Below are positions 45,247-57,200 of a stretch of DNA of 64,000 bases, piece after piece; position 1 is the first letter of the stretch, and each line of letters opens with the position of its first letter. The position numbers and the translations under genes were made by a program. The notes under the pieces are model-generated. The model ran no database searches. It saw only the letters and a list, made by a program, of their open reading frames with translations, and had not been told where the DNA came from. Origin of the DNA: Micractinium sp. NFX-FRZ (lineage: Eukaryota > Chlorophyta > Trebouxiophyceae > Chlorellales > Chlorellaceae); contig JAPTJF010000250.1 in assembly GCA_029339195.1 (NCBI GenBank), positions 1-64,000 on the forward strand. Direction: 5' to 3'.

Positions 45247-48200
45247 CTAGCTGCTGCTGGGGCTGAGGGGCCCCGCTCCGCTTGCGGGCGCAGCCGGCGG
45301 CCCCCCAGCCTGCCTGCTGTCTAGCCGCCGTTCGCGCCGCTCCTGCGCCTGCTGCTGCCGCTCCTGCGCCTGCTGCTCCTGCTGCGCCTGCCGCTGGGAC
45401 TGCTGCTGCCGGCGCTCCTGCTGCTGGCGCTGCCGCACGGTCTGCATGAGGGCCCAGGCTTGGTCCTCCTCCTCAGGTGTGTACCCCAGCTGTGCTGTCT
45501 CCAGCCACTCATACATGCTGCAGCAGGGGGGAGGCGCAGGAGGGGCAGGCAGGCAGGCAGGCAGGTGGGCGGGGGTGAGGGGGGCAGCCTGACAGCTGGG
45601 GTTGGGCAGAGGTGACGTGCGGCAAGTTGGCATCCGAGCACATTGTCGCCAGTTGGCAACAAGCCAGCCAGCCAGCCCGAAAGCCTGTTTACGCAGCCTC
45701 GAGGATGCCGGGCATGCCCAGCTTGCTGCAATCAATTGATCAACCAATCATTTCCCCGAGCTGCAGGCCCCGCCACTCCCCAGGGCAGCTGCATGGCAGC
45801 GGCGGGCAGGCACCCAGCCCAGCCCAGGGCACCCAATGACATCCCAGCCAACGGGAGCGGGTTGAAAACACTACACTACTCTTTAGCCAGGCTCACTCGT
45901 GGGCAGACACGTTGTAGAGGCCAGTGTTGTTTGGCGGCTCGCTCAGCTCCAGTGGAGGGCCCAGCTCCTGCTGCAGCATGCGCTGCACCTCGGGCTTCAG
46001 GCGGGGCACGTTGTTGGCGCTGTTGCGCCCCCAGCCTGCGCAGGGAAGGTGGGGCGTGGGGGGCAGAGTGGTAGCGTCAAGCAGTCACCCAGCCTGATGT
46101 GACAGCATGCCCTTTGGGCGGGGCACGTTGTTGGCGCAGGGGGCGAGGGGGGCCGGTCCGGCGGGTGAAGCGGGGGCCGGGTCGAGCAGGCGAGGTGGGG
46201 AGGCAGGCAGGCAGTCAGGCAGGCAGGCAGAGGCCGGCCGCAGTCCAGGGCGAGGGGCCAGCCCGCTGCTGCCAGCAAGCATCAGGTGATGATGCGGGCG
46301 GCAGGAATGGTGGGTCGGCACCCCCACCTACCAGCTAGCCAAGCGCAGGGTGATGCCGCAAAACCGACCGGCCACCCAGCTCAAAACACGTTCGCAACTG
46401 CAGGGCTAATGCACAATAAGGGCCCGCAGCAATCCAAACCCTTAACCCTAACCCTCATCCGTAACGGCCCGCCTCACCAGTGATGATTTGGAAGGTGGCG
46501 CCGGGCGGCAGGCGCCTGCCCTCGGCGGCGCAGCGCCGCAGGTAGAGCAGCCAGGCGCGCAGCACGATGGCGGCGCCGATGACGGAGAGGTAATGCAGGT
46601 CCAGGCTGCCTGCAGGCGGTTAGGATGGGCACACATCAGGGGCAACAGGTTAGTGGCAGTAAGTAGGCAGCAACATGACAGACGGCAGCAGGTACAGGCT
46701 GGATGGAGAACTGTGCAGGACGTTGCAACGGTCACAAAAAGAAGAACAGGAGGGAGGGGGCCTCACATGCGTCTGGGTCATCCATGTCGAGCGTCATCAC
46801 GCCACGGTGCCCGCCGAGCTCCTCGTAGGAAGCCACAAAGAACCTGCCGTGGTATGGAGGAGCAGAGGAAGCGTTCGCTTGGGTGCGGGCCTGCCAGGCA
46901 GCCGGGCAAGCTAGAGCTCGACTGAGCACGCGGGGACGCCGGGCAGCAGGCAGGCATGTTCAGAGATGGGTTGGTTGGGGTGAGGTAAGAATAGCCAGAC
47001 GATCTCCCCACACCACGCCACACGACAGCGGGTCTGCAGGGGCACAGCGGGGCAAGGCAGGGCAGCGGCGGCCCCGCCAGCTGGCAGGCAGGCAACCGCC
47101 GTTTGGCTCCCCCTGTCCCTGCTGTGCCACCCCCCATTCCTGTCCTCCCGCCCCTACTCCCCCCGCCACCAACACAGGTCCCCACCTCAGGCCGTCCACC
47201 CAGCACTCCTTGCGCCCCAGAGCCTCCATCATGCAGTGCATGGTGATGTCGTCTCGAGGCACCCCGCGGGCGCCCGTGGCATGCCTGCAGAGCAGGAGGG
47301 TGAGGCAGGCGCGGCGTGCCCCGGCGGCGTGGTCAGCATGTGCAGCAGGAAGGGCCGGGGGCAGCGCCGCCGCAGCAGCAGGGGCTGGTTGTACGGATGG
47401 AGAAAGCAGGGGCCGGGCAGATTGAGGAATGCTGTGCTCTGCGCTATGCTGCGCCCTGCTCACTCGTAAATCTGTATTGCCGCGTCGGCGTCGCCCACGG
47501 CAGCGCACACGCTCAGCAGGGCATTGGTCACCACTGCAGGCACAAGGAGGAAGGGGGAGAGGGAGCAGTTAGCGGCCGACGCGTGGCGCCCCCCTGTGTC
47601 CACATCCCCGCACGCCTGCGTCCCCAGGCTGCAAGCGCACCACCCCCTTTTTCGCAGGTTGCCTGCACCCCCTGCCTGCCACACAAAGCGTCCCTGCAGC
47701 TTCACGCCTGCCTGCCTGCCTGCTTGCCTGTGTTGGGCGTCAGTCCCTCCCCTTGCATCTCTCCAAACAGGCGCATCGCCGTGCTGAGGTGCCCGCCCAC
47801 CTGCGGCACAGAGGGTGGGCAGGAGCGGAGCTCAGAAAGGTGCGATGAGTCGCACAGGTCCTGCCCTCGCCTGCCCACGCCTGCCCTAAGGCACCACCGC
47901 AGCGCACTGACCCACGCAGGGGCAGCCACACTCCCTAGCACACAGCAGGCATCCCAGCGCCGCAACCGCAGCCGTCGCCGCCGCAGTGCCCACGCCCGAG
48001 CGGCCGCCGACCGTGGCGCCCAGTATCTAGAGAGGCCCACCTGGTAGCAGCATGAGATGAGTGTGGAGTAGGTGTACTGGTCGCGCGGCACCCCCGCCAC
48101 CCGCATCTCATCCAGCACCTCCAGGGCCGCCTCCAGCTGGCCAGCCGCCTCGCAGGCAGCCAGCACAGAGTTGTACACAATGGGCGTGGCCGGCAGGCCC

Positions 48201-51200
48201 CTGCGGCGGGGGAGTTGTGAAGGGGGGTGGTAGGGCATTGGTGCGCACAAAACAGTGAGCTTGTGCTAACGTAGGCAAGCTGCAGCGGCGGTTGCCCAAC
48301 GGCGGCGCCGGCGGCAGAGCAGGTGGCAGCACAGCAGCCCAAGCAGGCAGATGCTGGAAAAGGCGGCCCGATCTGGGAAAATGTTTTCTTGCAGGCGCTT
48401 CTTTTTTGCAGGCGGCTTGCCTGGCCAGCATTTGGTCCTTCAGCTCGATGGCCCGCTGCCAGTCCGCCAGCCGGGCACAGGCGATGATCGCTGCAGGGGG
48501 CAGGCGGGCCAGTCGGTGGGCAGGCAATGGTCAGAATGCAGCCTGTGGGTTTGTGCATGGCATGGGTCGAGCGAGACCCGGCGGCAGCATTGCAGCAGGA
48601 AGGAACCGAGGGGTGCAGACATGGTGCCTGGAGGGAAGGGGCAGGCACTTGCTGGGGCTGGATGTGCTGCTGCATGTCAGCAACCAAAGCGTGGCGCAGC
48701 AGCAGCGCCGCCCTGCCCCCACCTGCCGAGTAGGTGATCCCGTTGGGCTGGCTGCCGCTGATGGTCAGGCTGCTCTCCATGCCTGCAGGCGGTGTAAAAC
48801 ATGGCACAGCATTGGGGTGCAACTGAGCACACCGGAGGACGTAACCACGCCATGGCAGGCATGCCGCACAAGGTGATGAGACATGGCGCAGCAAGTGGAG
48901 CACAAGGGATGCAGGCACGTCACAGCAGGCATTCACTTTGCCCAAACACGTGCAGGGTGCGTGCTCCGTGTTCGGTCCTGCCGCTCCTGCGCAGCCTGGC
49001 GCTGCGCCCCGCTGGCAATGCGGGACCGCTGCCCCGACCGCCGCACCCTCCAGACTCCGCAGCCCCTGCCCAGGTGCGCCGCCTAACAGTGGCAGCGTGC
49101 GCTGCCTACACAAGCAATCCAACCAGCCCACAGCACCCAAGGGGAAGCAGCCCCTCTACATGATCAGCGGAAAAGCAAAAGCAGAGCAGAGGCGGGCGCG
49201 CACCGTCAAAGAGCTCGAGGGCGCGCTGCCAGTTGCCCCCCTCGCTGGCGCGCTGCATCAGCTGGGCGTACGTCATCTGGGCGGGGTCCTCCCCCTGCGC
49301 CTCCATCCACTCTGTGTTTTTTAGAGCGGGGGCAGAAGAAGACCTGGCAGGGTTACAAGCAAAACAGGCTGGCTGGAGAGGCCCTGCGGCCGGCCAGGCA
49401 CCTTGCCCCCCCGGCTTGCTTACCCGCCTGCTTGCCTCCTCTTGGTCTGCCTGCCTGCTTGCTCCCACGTGGCAACCCCTGCCTATTCCCCCACCCCCGC
49501 GGTCTGCCTCCCCACCCCATGCCTCACCTTTGACCTGCACCGCCGTCCTCAGCTTGTCCCACTTGCCCTGCTTTGCAAACACGTCGCACAGGGTGGCGTA
49601 GGTGGCGCTGCTGCCGGCCACGCCAGCCACCTGCGAGCATGGGAGGGGCGGCAGGAGCGGCGTGCGCGTTGGGACGTGTTTCACATTGCAGCCATGTGGC
49701 AAGGGGGACGGAGACAGCCTCTGGCTCTGACCACCCTCTCCCCATTTCTCACGCCTCCCATGGCAATCCACTCCAACAGTGCACGCCCAGTGTACCCTCC
49801 CAATGACCAGCCTCTGGCCCCTGACTACCCTGCTGCCGACTCTCAGTCCCCCTGGCAAGCCACCCCAACCAGATGACGCCCAGCGTACCCCCACCCCACC
49901 CCCCACCCCACCCCAGCCTACCATCATGCGCTCAAACACGGCCAGCGCCCGGTCCGGCTGGTTGCTGCGCTCCATGCAGCTGATCATGGTGTTGTAGCAG
50001 ATCGTGTCCGGCTCCAGACCCTGCAATGCAGGGGTGTTGTGTGAGAGAGGGTGGCGGGGTGGGCGGGGGGTGGGTGGGTGGCAAGCAAGCAAGCAGCTTG
50101 CACGTGTCATATGTTGGCGGGAGCCCTGCTGCGGACGCCCTCCGAGCCCTTGTTGTCGCTTGTGCCTAAATGAGCCTGTGCACGCGGCTTGTTCGAGGGC
50201 CCCTACTGGCTGTCAAGAGCCACAGCCCCCGGCTGGCAAAAACAATGCCCCCACAGCCCCCATATGGCCTGCCCTGTGCTTGTCTGCCTGGTTGCGCACA
50301 AGTGGCAGGCAGCCCGTCTGCAAGAACCCTTCCTGGTTGTGTGCCTGTTCCGCCGGCCAGTGAAGAGGGAATACAATGTGCTGGCAACGCAGGCCAGGCC
50401 CACCTGCGCCTCCATCCAGCGCCAAACCTCCTCCGCGCGCCGCCAGTCGCCCAGGCGCTCGCAGCAGGCGATGAGCGTGCTCACCGTCACCACATCAGAC
50501 TGCATCGCATCAACGTTCGGGGGAGGGTGGGAGCGGTGTGTGAGTGTGCAGCGGCCGGGGCGGGCCATGGCTGTGACCCTGAGGGCAGCAGGCAACGAGC
50601 GTGCTGGCGGCTGTACAGCGCAGGTGAGTGCAGCGCAGGTCGGGCCGGCAGACCGGGCAGGATCATGGTGCCTTTCGCCAACAGAAAACCAACTCTTGAT
50701 GCCAGCGTCGTGATTCTGACAGCAAGAACGAGCTTCCAGCGACAAGGTGGCGTGGGCAGCCCGCCAGCTCACCTTGACGCCCATGCCCTGCATGATTTCA
50801 AAGAACCGGAAGCCGCTGGCGGCGGCGCCCGCGCGCATGCAGGCCGCAATCACTGCGGGACGGGGCGGGGGAGGCGGGCAGGCACGGCACGGCACGACGA
50901 GCGGGTCATGCGGCGTGCAGCAAGTGGGGCCCAGCAAAATGGCAGCAGCAGCACTCCACAGGGCATCACTCCATCAAGCAGGCGGGCTTTTGAAGCGCAC
51001 GCTCCTCTGCGAGCGCTGTGTGGCTGAGGGTTGTTGTAGCGGTGCAGGAGCCTAGCGGCTGCAGGGGCTGGCGTGCCGGCACTGCATCATGCCACTGTGC
51101 CATCCGCCTCACGTGCGTTGAATGTGGGCGACTTGGGCTGCACCCCGTCCTGCAGCATGAGGCGGTACACCGCCAGAGCGTCGCCCAGCCGGCCGTGCTT

Positions 51201-54200
51201 GGCTGCCAGGGACACCGCAACCGTCTGCAGGGGCGGGAGTGACGGGGATGGGAGGGAGGGTCAGCAGAAGGCGTGTGTGCGGATGAGGATGGGGGCGGGC
51301 AAGAGTGTCTACTCACAGGCGGTGGCGTGGTGTGCCAGGCCACTTGTTGGCACCGCGCGGGCACGGTGATGCATCTGTTTCCTCCATGTGCATCACAACA
51401 CAGGTGTGTACCCTCTTCTTGCAACACACACACACACACACACTTGCCTGCACATGCGTGTCCTTGTAATTCGGCATGCCCATCTGCATGCCGTGCAGCA
51501 CGCGCAGCATGGCGGGCCAACGCTCCGCGCCGCCGTCCTCGCCTGCAGTGCGCAGCGCAGCGCAGCGTGGGTGGGCAGGAAAGCGACGGTGGGCCAGTGC
51601 ATAGTGCGTAGGAGAGAAGCGTGCAATGCTCCCACGCTGGGCGATGGCTGCAACGGGGCTGACATGTACGTGCAACCAACAACTAACTAGCAGCAGGCAT
51701 CATACTACACCCACACGCCTGAAGCATTGGCTGTAACTGAGGTGCCGGGACATGACGGCACCCAGTTCCCAGCGCACAGGTGCAACCCACTGCCTGTGTT
51801 CCAGCACCACGTCACACCCAACCTTGTTAGAAGCCACCGCCAGCTTCAAACCAGGGGCAGGACGGTCCCGGCCTCGCCCTCTCACCCGATGCAATGGCGG
51901 TGATGAGGTGGAGGTACATGAAGGCGTCCAGCTCCACTGCTTCCTGGAGGAGGCGGTCGTACAGCTGTACCGCGTCGCCCCCCCGGGCGGGTGAGTAGGC
52001 GCACACGGAGATCAGGCGGGAGTATGTGGAACGGTCGGGGGACAGGCCGTCCTCGCGCATCCACCCGTACACCGCCCACGCCTCGTCGAGCAGCCTGGGT
52101 GGGGGGCAGAGGGGCGGAGGGGGCAAGGAGATGAGTGGTGAGGAGGGGAGCAGGGAGGGAAGAGGGAGGTGTAAATGGAGTACAAGTGCAGGAAGTGTTC
52201 AGAAGGGAGAGAGGAAGGTGGGGAGGAGGGAGAGGGGAGGAGCGACGCCTGCTACGCAGCCAACAGCGCTCGCTGCATGCACTAGCGCTCGCCGGTGCCG
52301 GTGCCAGCAGCAGCAGCAGCCACAGTTTCGCACCTGGCCTTCTGGCAGGCGGCGATCATGCGCCCGTAGCAGTGCGCCGCCTGCGCCTCCTCGGTCCGCC
52401 GCTGCCGCTCCACCGCCCGCCGCTCCTGCGCCTCTGTCGGAGCACCCGGCACCGCCTCCACCGCACCCACAGCAAGCTCCGCAGGCAAGGCTTCCGCCTC
52501 TGCCTCGCTCTCCACCTCGCTTTCCACCTCGCTGACCCCGCCCTCCAGGTCCAGACTGAGGCTGCCCATGCTGGCCAGGTTGCCCAGCCCGCCGGGCGGC
52601 CCCTGCTGCTGCCCCACGGCGGGCAGGGCAGCAGCGCCGCTGCTGCCGCTGGTGGCGGGCTGGCCCCCCGCTGGCGCCGCCTCTTCCAAGCGCATCAGCC
52701 CCATCTCACGCACTTGCTGCACCAGTGGTGGTGGGTGGCGGGTGGGGTTGGTGCAGGGAGATGGGCGGACACGTCAGGGCCTCTCCTGGGTGCGGCTGCG
52801 CGGCTCCCCTCCCAGCAAGACCGTGCCTCACACCTGGGCCTTTTGTTCTGCATCCCAACAACACACCGGCGTGCAGCTGGACAACCCCGCAGCGCGCCAA
52901 CCCCTCCCCCCGTGCAGCTGCACAGCACAGCACAGCACAGCACCCTCCCCCGAGCTCGCCTTGAAGAGCTTGAAGGCCACCTGCGGCTGCCCCCTGCTGA
53001 AGCAGAAGCCGGAGAGGCGCCCCACCGCCTGGTGGCTGAACCGCACGCTGTCACGCCGCATGCGCTCCAGCAGCATGTCCACCTGCGGGGTGGGGGTGGG
53101 GGCAGGGCATGTAAGGGTGAAGTTGCATTTAAGCTGTGTCCACTTGCATGCGCTCTAGCTGCATGTCCACCTGCAGGGGCACGGGTGTGGGAATGGGTGT
53201 GTTTAAGAATGGGTGTGCTGGGTGTGCATGCGCAGATGGTTTGGTGTGTAGAAGAACGCAGATGTGCAGACAGCCCAGCAGCACTGTTTTAAATTGCCAG
53301 CAGCAGCAGCCCCTGTTGAGCAGCAGCCACCCCCGAACAGGGCCCCCGCAACGCCCCACCCCCCACCCACCCACCCGCTCCTGCTGCCCCTTCTCCAGGA
53401 ACGCGTTGATGAGTGTTTGGTACACCACAGCGTTGCCCGCCACCCCGTCCTCGGTCATCCAGTCCAGCACCTCGCAGGCGGCCTCCAGGCGGCCCGCCTG
53501 GACCAGCGAGGACACCAGGGCCCTGCAGGGGGGGTGGACCACACGGGTGAGAGGGTGTGTGTGTGTGTGGGTGGAGTGGCAGTGGGACCTAGTGGGCGCG
53601 TGTAGGTGGGAGGGGACACATGGGGGCAAGGGGGCCAGGACGGAAAGCAGCTCTCAGTGCGACGCAGTCCACGCTCAGGCGCACGTGCCGCCGCCCCCAA
53701 AGCCCTGCGGCCCGGGTACTCGCCCATTCCCATTGCGGGCAGCTCCACTACAACCGGACACAACAATATGTCAGCAGTAGGCAGCGGGCGTCGGCCCACT
53801 GAGGTCTGTGTCGCAATTTCTTTGCGAAAAAAACAGACCGTAAGCCCAAACAAGCAGGCCCACCCACCTGTAGGTGAACGAGTTGCGGGCCAGCCCCAGC
53901 CGCTGCATCTCCGCGTACGCCTCCAGCACCGCCTCCCACTGCCCCGCCTTCTCGTGCGCCATCAGCAGGATGGTGTGCGCCACGCTGTCGGGCTCCACGC
54001 CGCCCGCCGCCATCTCCTTCATGAGCTGCCGCACCAGGTCTGGCCGCCCAACCTTGGCCGACGCATCCAGCACGCTGCAGGCAGGGGGCAGGCAGGGGTG
54101 GGCAGGCAGTCGGCAGCCGGGCAGGGGCGGGCAGGGGCAGGCAGGCAGGCAGGCAGGCGGCCGAGGTGTGCGGCAAGCTTGCGCAGCACAGACGGGCAAG

Positions 54201-54693
54201 AGGCATCCTGGGACCCATGCACTCCCTGCTCCCACGTCGAGCGCGGCGGCTGCCGCCACCCCCTGCTCATGGCTAGGCAAAGCCCCTCCCACGTCCTCCT
54301 CGCCACCGCGCCTCACCACTGCCACCCCACCACCATGCCCCCTCCCCTCCCCAGCTCCTCACCACTGCCACATGTGGCGGTCCATGGGCACCCCCCACTC
54401 CTTGGCGTACCGCACCAGCTCCACAGCCGGCTCGTGCTGCAGTCATTTCATCAGGCACACGCAGCGTCAGGGGGGCGGGTAGCGGGAAGGCAGCAGCAAA
54501 AGGTGCCGGCAGACACAATCGGGTCCTGCTGCACCCAGAAGAGTGATCCAAACCGAATGGAGGCCAGGCAGGAAGGCAAGCACAGTGGCAAAGCACGGGA
54601 GCTGGCCGGCAGGCAGGCCAGCCGTCGTGGATTCAGCAACAGGCAGGGCTGGGGCAGGGCATCTGGCTGCTGTCTTGCGTGCGCCGGCGGACC

Positions 54694-54742
<49 letters not shown>

Positions 54743-55566
54743 AATGCATTCCCTGCCCCCACCGACCTGCAGGCAGCTGTTTGCCAGGCGGAGCAGCACG
54801 CCAAACACCGCGGGGCTGCGCGTGGTGTAGGGCAGCGGCGAGGCGTCAGCGGCCACCAGTACCGCCATGGCGCTGCGCACGCCGCCGCCCTGCAGCGGGC
54901 ACAGCACAGCAGGGGGAGGCAGTGGGTGAGGCGTGCGGGGCAGGGCACTGTGGAGCAATGCCTGCCTGATGCTGGGAGGATCAACACAGGCAGGAGCGAC
55001 TTGCACATGCAGGGCTGGCAGCGACACATGTTGACGTCAGGCATATGCAGCGGCTACATTGAGCACAGAGGTGGCAGCATGCCGCGGCGGTGCCAGCTCA
55101 CCATGAGCGTCAGAGCTCTCATCAAGTACATGAAGCCGCCCTCATCCACCTTCCTCTGCCTGACCACCCAGCCGCCGGGCGCGGCGGGCACCGGCGCTGC
55201 CCCCGGCTGCACACCGCCTGCGCTGCCGCTGCTGCTGCTGCTGCTGCCGTCAGTGCCGCCGCTGCTGCTGGAAGCAGTGCTGCCCTGCCTGCCTTTCTGT
55301 GCCTCCGCCTGTGCATCAGATTTTTCTAAGGCTGCTCCCGCTGTTTCTGCTGCTGTGTCGGAGGTTTGGGACTCTTGGTAGTGGCTCAAAATCTGTGCCA
55401 GCTCAGCAGAGAAGATGTCGCCTGCTGAGCTGGCCCCCGCCACCTCGGCAACCTGCTGCTCCGCCTCTGCCTCAGCGGCCTGCTGCGCCTCCGCCTGCTG
55501 CTGCTGCTGCGCCTCCTGCTCTCCCTCCTCCTGCTTTGCTAATGCCGCCGCCAAAGCCTCCTTTTC

Positions 55567-55597
<31 letters not shown>

Positions 55598-56890
55598 ATC
55601 GCCGCCGCCGCCGCCTCGCCCTCTGCCACCCCTGCCGCCTGCACCTCTGCCGCCGGCTCGCCAGCCTTGGGCGCCATGGGGGCAGGCAGCAAGTTGAGCA
55701 GCTGCTCCTGGACGTGCGGCGGCAGGCGGTCGGGGCCTTTGGCCAGCGCTGCCGTGGCCTCTGGTGTTGCCAGCACCTGCAGCATGCTGCCGGCCAGCTG
55801 GCGCACCCAGCCGGGCACCCGCAGCTGCTGCGAGGTGTAGTACTTTTCCCTCAGCATCGCCTGCTGCTCCGTCTGCTGCTTCTGCTGACCGTAGGTGAGG
55901 AAGGCGGGCGCGGGGGACTGCGCCGCGCCCTGCTGCCCATCCTGCTGCTGGTGCCGCTGCTGGCGCCCCGGCGCCTGCTGCTGCGCCTGCTGCGTGCGCT
56001 CCTGCTGCTGCTGCTGCCGCATCCAGTGAGGCACGCGTGCAGGCCCGCGCTCGCCTGCCGCCTGCCGCTGCTCCTGAGAGAGGCGGCGGCCGGTGCCGCT
56101 GTCGCTGCTGCTGCCGCCACCGCCACGCCAGGACGGCTGCTGCTCCGTGGGCCGTTGCCGGGGGAAGGGTGGAGGGCTCATGCTTGCGCGGCCCCGCCCC
56201 GGGCCACGCTCGCGAGCGGCTGGCGGCGGCGACGGCGGCCTGCGCACAGGCGGCTGCACAAGCGAGAGAGGCAAGCCGCTTTCGCCATCGCTGCTACTCT
56301 CGGCGTCGCTAGCTGCAGGGGGGGTGCGCCGCTGCGGCCGTGTGAGTGCCGGTGCCGGTGGGGCTGCCGAGGGGACCACTTCAGGCCTGTGCGGCTTCTG
56401 CTGCAGAGTGGGGTCGCCCCTGCCGCTGGCCGCGCTGCTGCTGTTGCCTGCTGCCCGCGCCTGCAGCCGCCGCCTGCTGCTGCCGCCATCTGCCCCGCTG
56501 CCGCTGGTGGAGGCCCGGCGGTGGCTGTCGGCGCGCTCGCTGTGTGCTGCTGCAGGGCTGCGGGCTTCGCCGGAACCGCCCAGGCTGTGCAGACGCCAGT
56601 GCCGGCTCGGTGTCAGCTGTGGAGAGGAGGCCAGAGAGACTGAGCTCCCGGTGCCGCTGCCGCTGCCGCTGCTGGCGGCGGCGGCGGGACGCCGCTTGGC
56701 GCCACAGCCGGGCGTGGGCGCATCGCCTGCAACATCAAACACGCTTATCAATGGCATGAGCGACTTTGCAGAGGCTGCAGGCCCTTTGCAAGCCCTCCGA
56801 GCGACATGTGCCACGGCTTATCGAGGCCCAGCCCCACCGCAGGCACTCACCTCTGGGCGCGCTGATTGGTGCAACCCCAATCAAGCTCAT
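45247..56890 (-). CDS. PPR-SMR protein, organelle RNA-binding
   Basis: Twenty-six exons: 56890-56851, 56726-55102, 54889-54767, 54436-54363, 54074-53868, 53522-53375, 53082-52960, 52716-52334, 52094-51886, 51542-51448, 51224-51113, 50852-50773, 50499-50404, 50020-49922, 49630-49528, 49311-49204, 48782-48723, 48490-48421, 48200-48041, 47800-47728, 47533-47464, 47284-47186, 46843-46767, 46609-46478, 46035-45897, 45517-45247; 1591 aa. Residues 14-530 are Ser/Gln/Ala-rich low complexity. Pentatricopeptide repeats follow, with signatures such as GLEPDTICYNTMISCMERS and TPIVYNSVLAACEAAGQLEA. An SMR domain (about 1411-1510) has LDLH and ITGWGRNSANNVPRLKPEV, as in plant pTAC2/SVR7-type proteins. A Gln/Arg-rich coil ends the protein. 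PPR-SMR proteins bind plastid or mitochondrial RNA. Four introns (starting 52959, 51447, 48420, 47727) use GC donors. Start ATG 56890 is chosen because its exon ends in a perfect GTGAGT donor. Confidence 0.88.
46118..46144 (-). repeat. Decayed copy of PPR-SMR exon-25 sequence in intron 24
   Basis: 21 bases (46118-46138) are identical to exon 25 at 46000-46020, 118 bases upstream in the transcript. Confidence 0.8.
46436..46455 (+). repeat. Interstitial telomere-like motif
   Basis: AAACCCTTAACCCTAACCCT, about three plant/algal-type telomere units, within the PPR-SMR gene just inside intron 24 (22 bases after its donor in transcript sense). Confidence 0.75.
53133..53176 (-). repeat. Decayed copy of the PPR-SMR exon-7 start with acceptor, in intron 6
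   Basis: About 44 bases resemble 53048-53090, including the acceptor CTGCAG and the coding block for VDMLLERM. It lies just upstream of the real exon 7 and could act as a decoy 3' splice site. Confidence 0.85.
54694..54741 (+). repeat. (CAGG)n tetranucleotide repeat
   Basis: Twelve CAGG units in intron 3 of the PPR-SMR gene, 25 bases after its donor. The transcript reads (CCUG)12. Shorter CAGG tracts occur at about 30846-30876, 45547-45570 and 46198-46230. Confidence 0.95.
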
Positions 56891-57200
56891 GCGTACAACT
56901 TCATTGCGGGAGGGTGGCCAAAGGCGGTCGGGCAGCTCCACCCGACAAAGGCCTCGCCCGGCAGTCTCCGGAAATCGTGATTAGACTGGAGGAGTGCAGC
57001 GACGCACCAGAGTGACCCAATTTGCCCGAAAGACGCTGGGCTTCCTGGCCAGCAGTACATTCACCTTTTCGGCCCAAGCGCTCTGCTTCCTCTGCTTTGT
57101 CTCCCCAGCTGTCACGCAGTCGGCGCCAGTCTCTAAACAAACAACCGAGTTTGCAGAGCACAAGAGAGTCACGATCGTCACACTGCGGCCGGCCAGCGCT
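56891..57200. promoter_or_regulatory. Divergent promoter, PPR-SMR / cyclophilin-like
   Basis: 310 bases between two divergent start codons. The dyad GTCACGATCGTCAC lies about 25 bases before the cyclophilin-like ATG. No other motif is recognised. Confidence 0.5.

Noticed and set aside
46198..46232. Short direct repeats resembling a CRISPR array
   Set aside because: Simple CAGG tetranucleotide repeats with no spacers, in a eukaryotic intron.
53606..55381. 591-codon plus-strand open frame
   Set aside because: Antisense to PPR-SMR exons and introns; composition is that of the complementary strand.
55582..56643. 353-codon plus-strand open frame, Leu/Arg-rich
   Set aside because: Antisense shadow of the Ser/Gln-rich exon 2 of the PPR-SMR gene.
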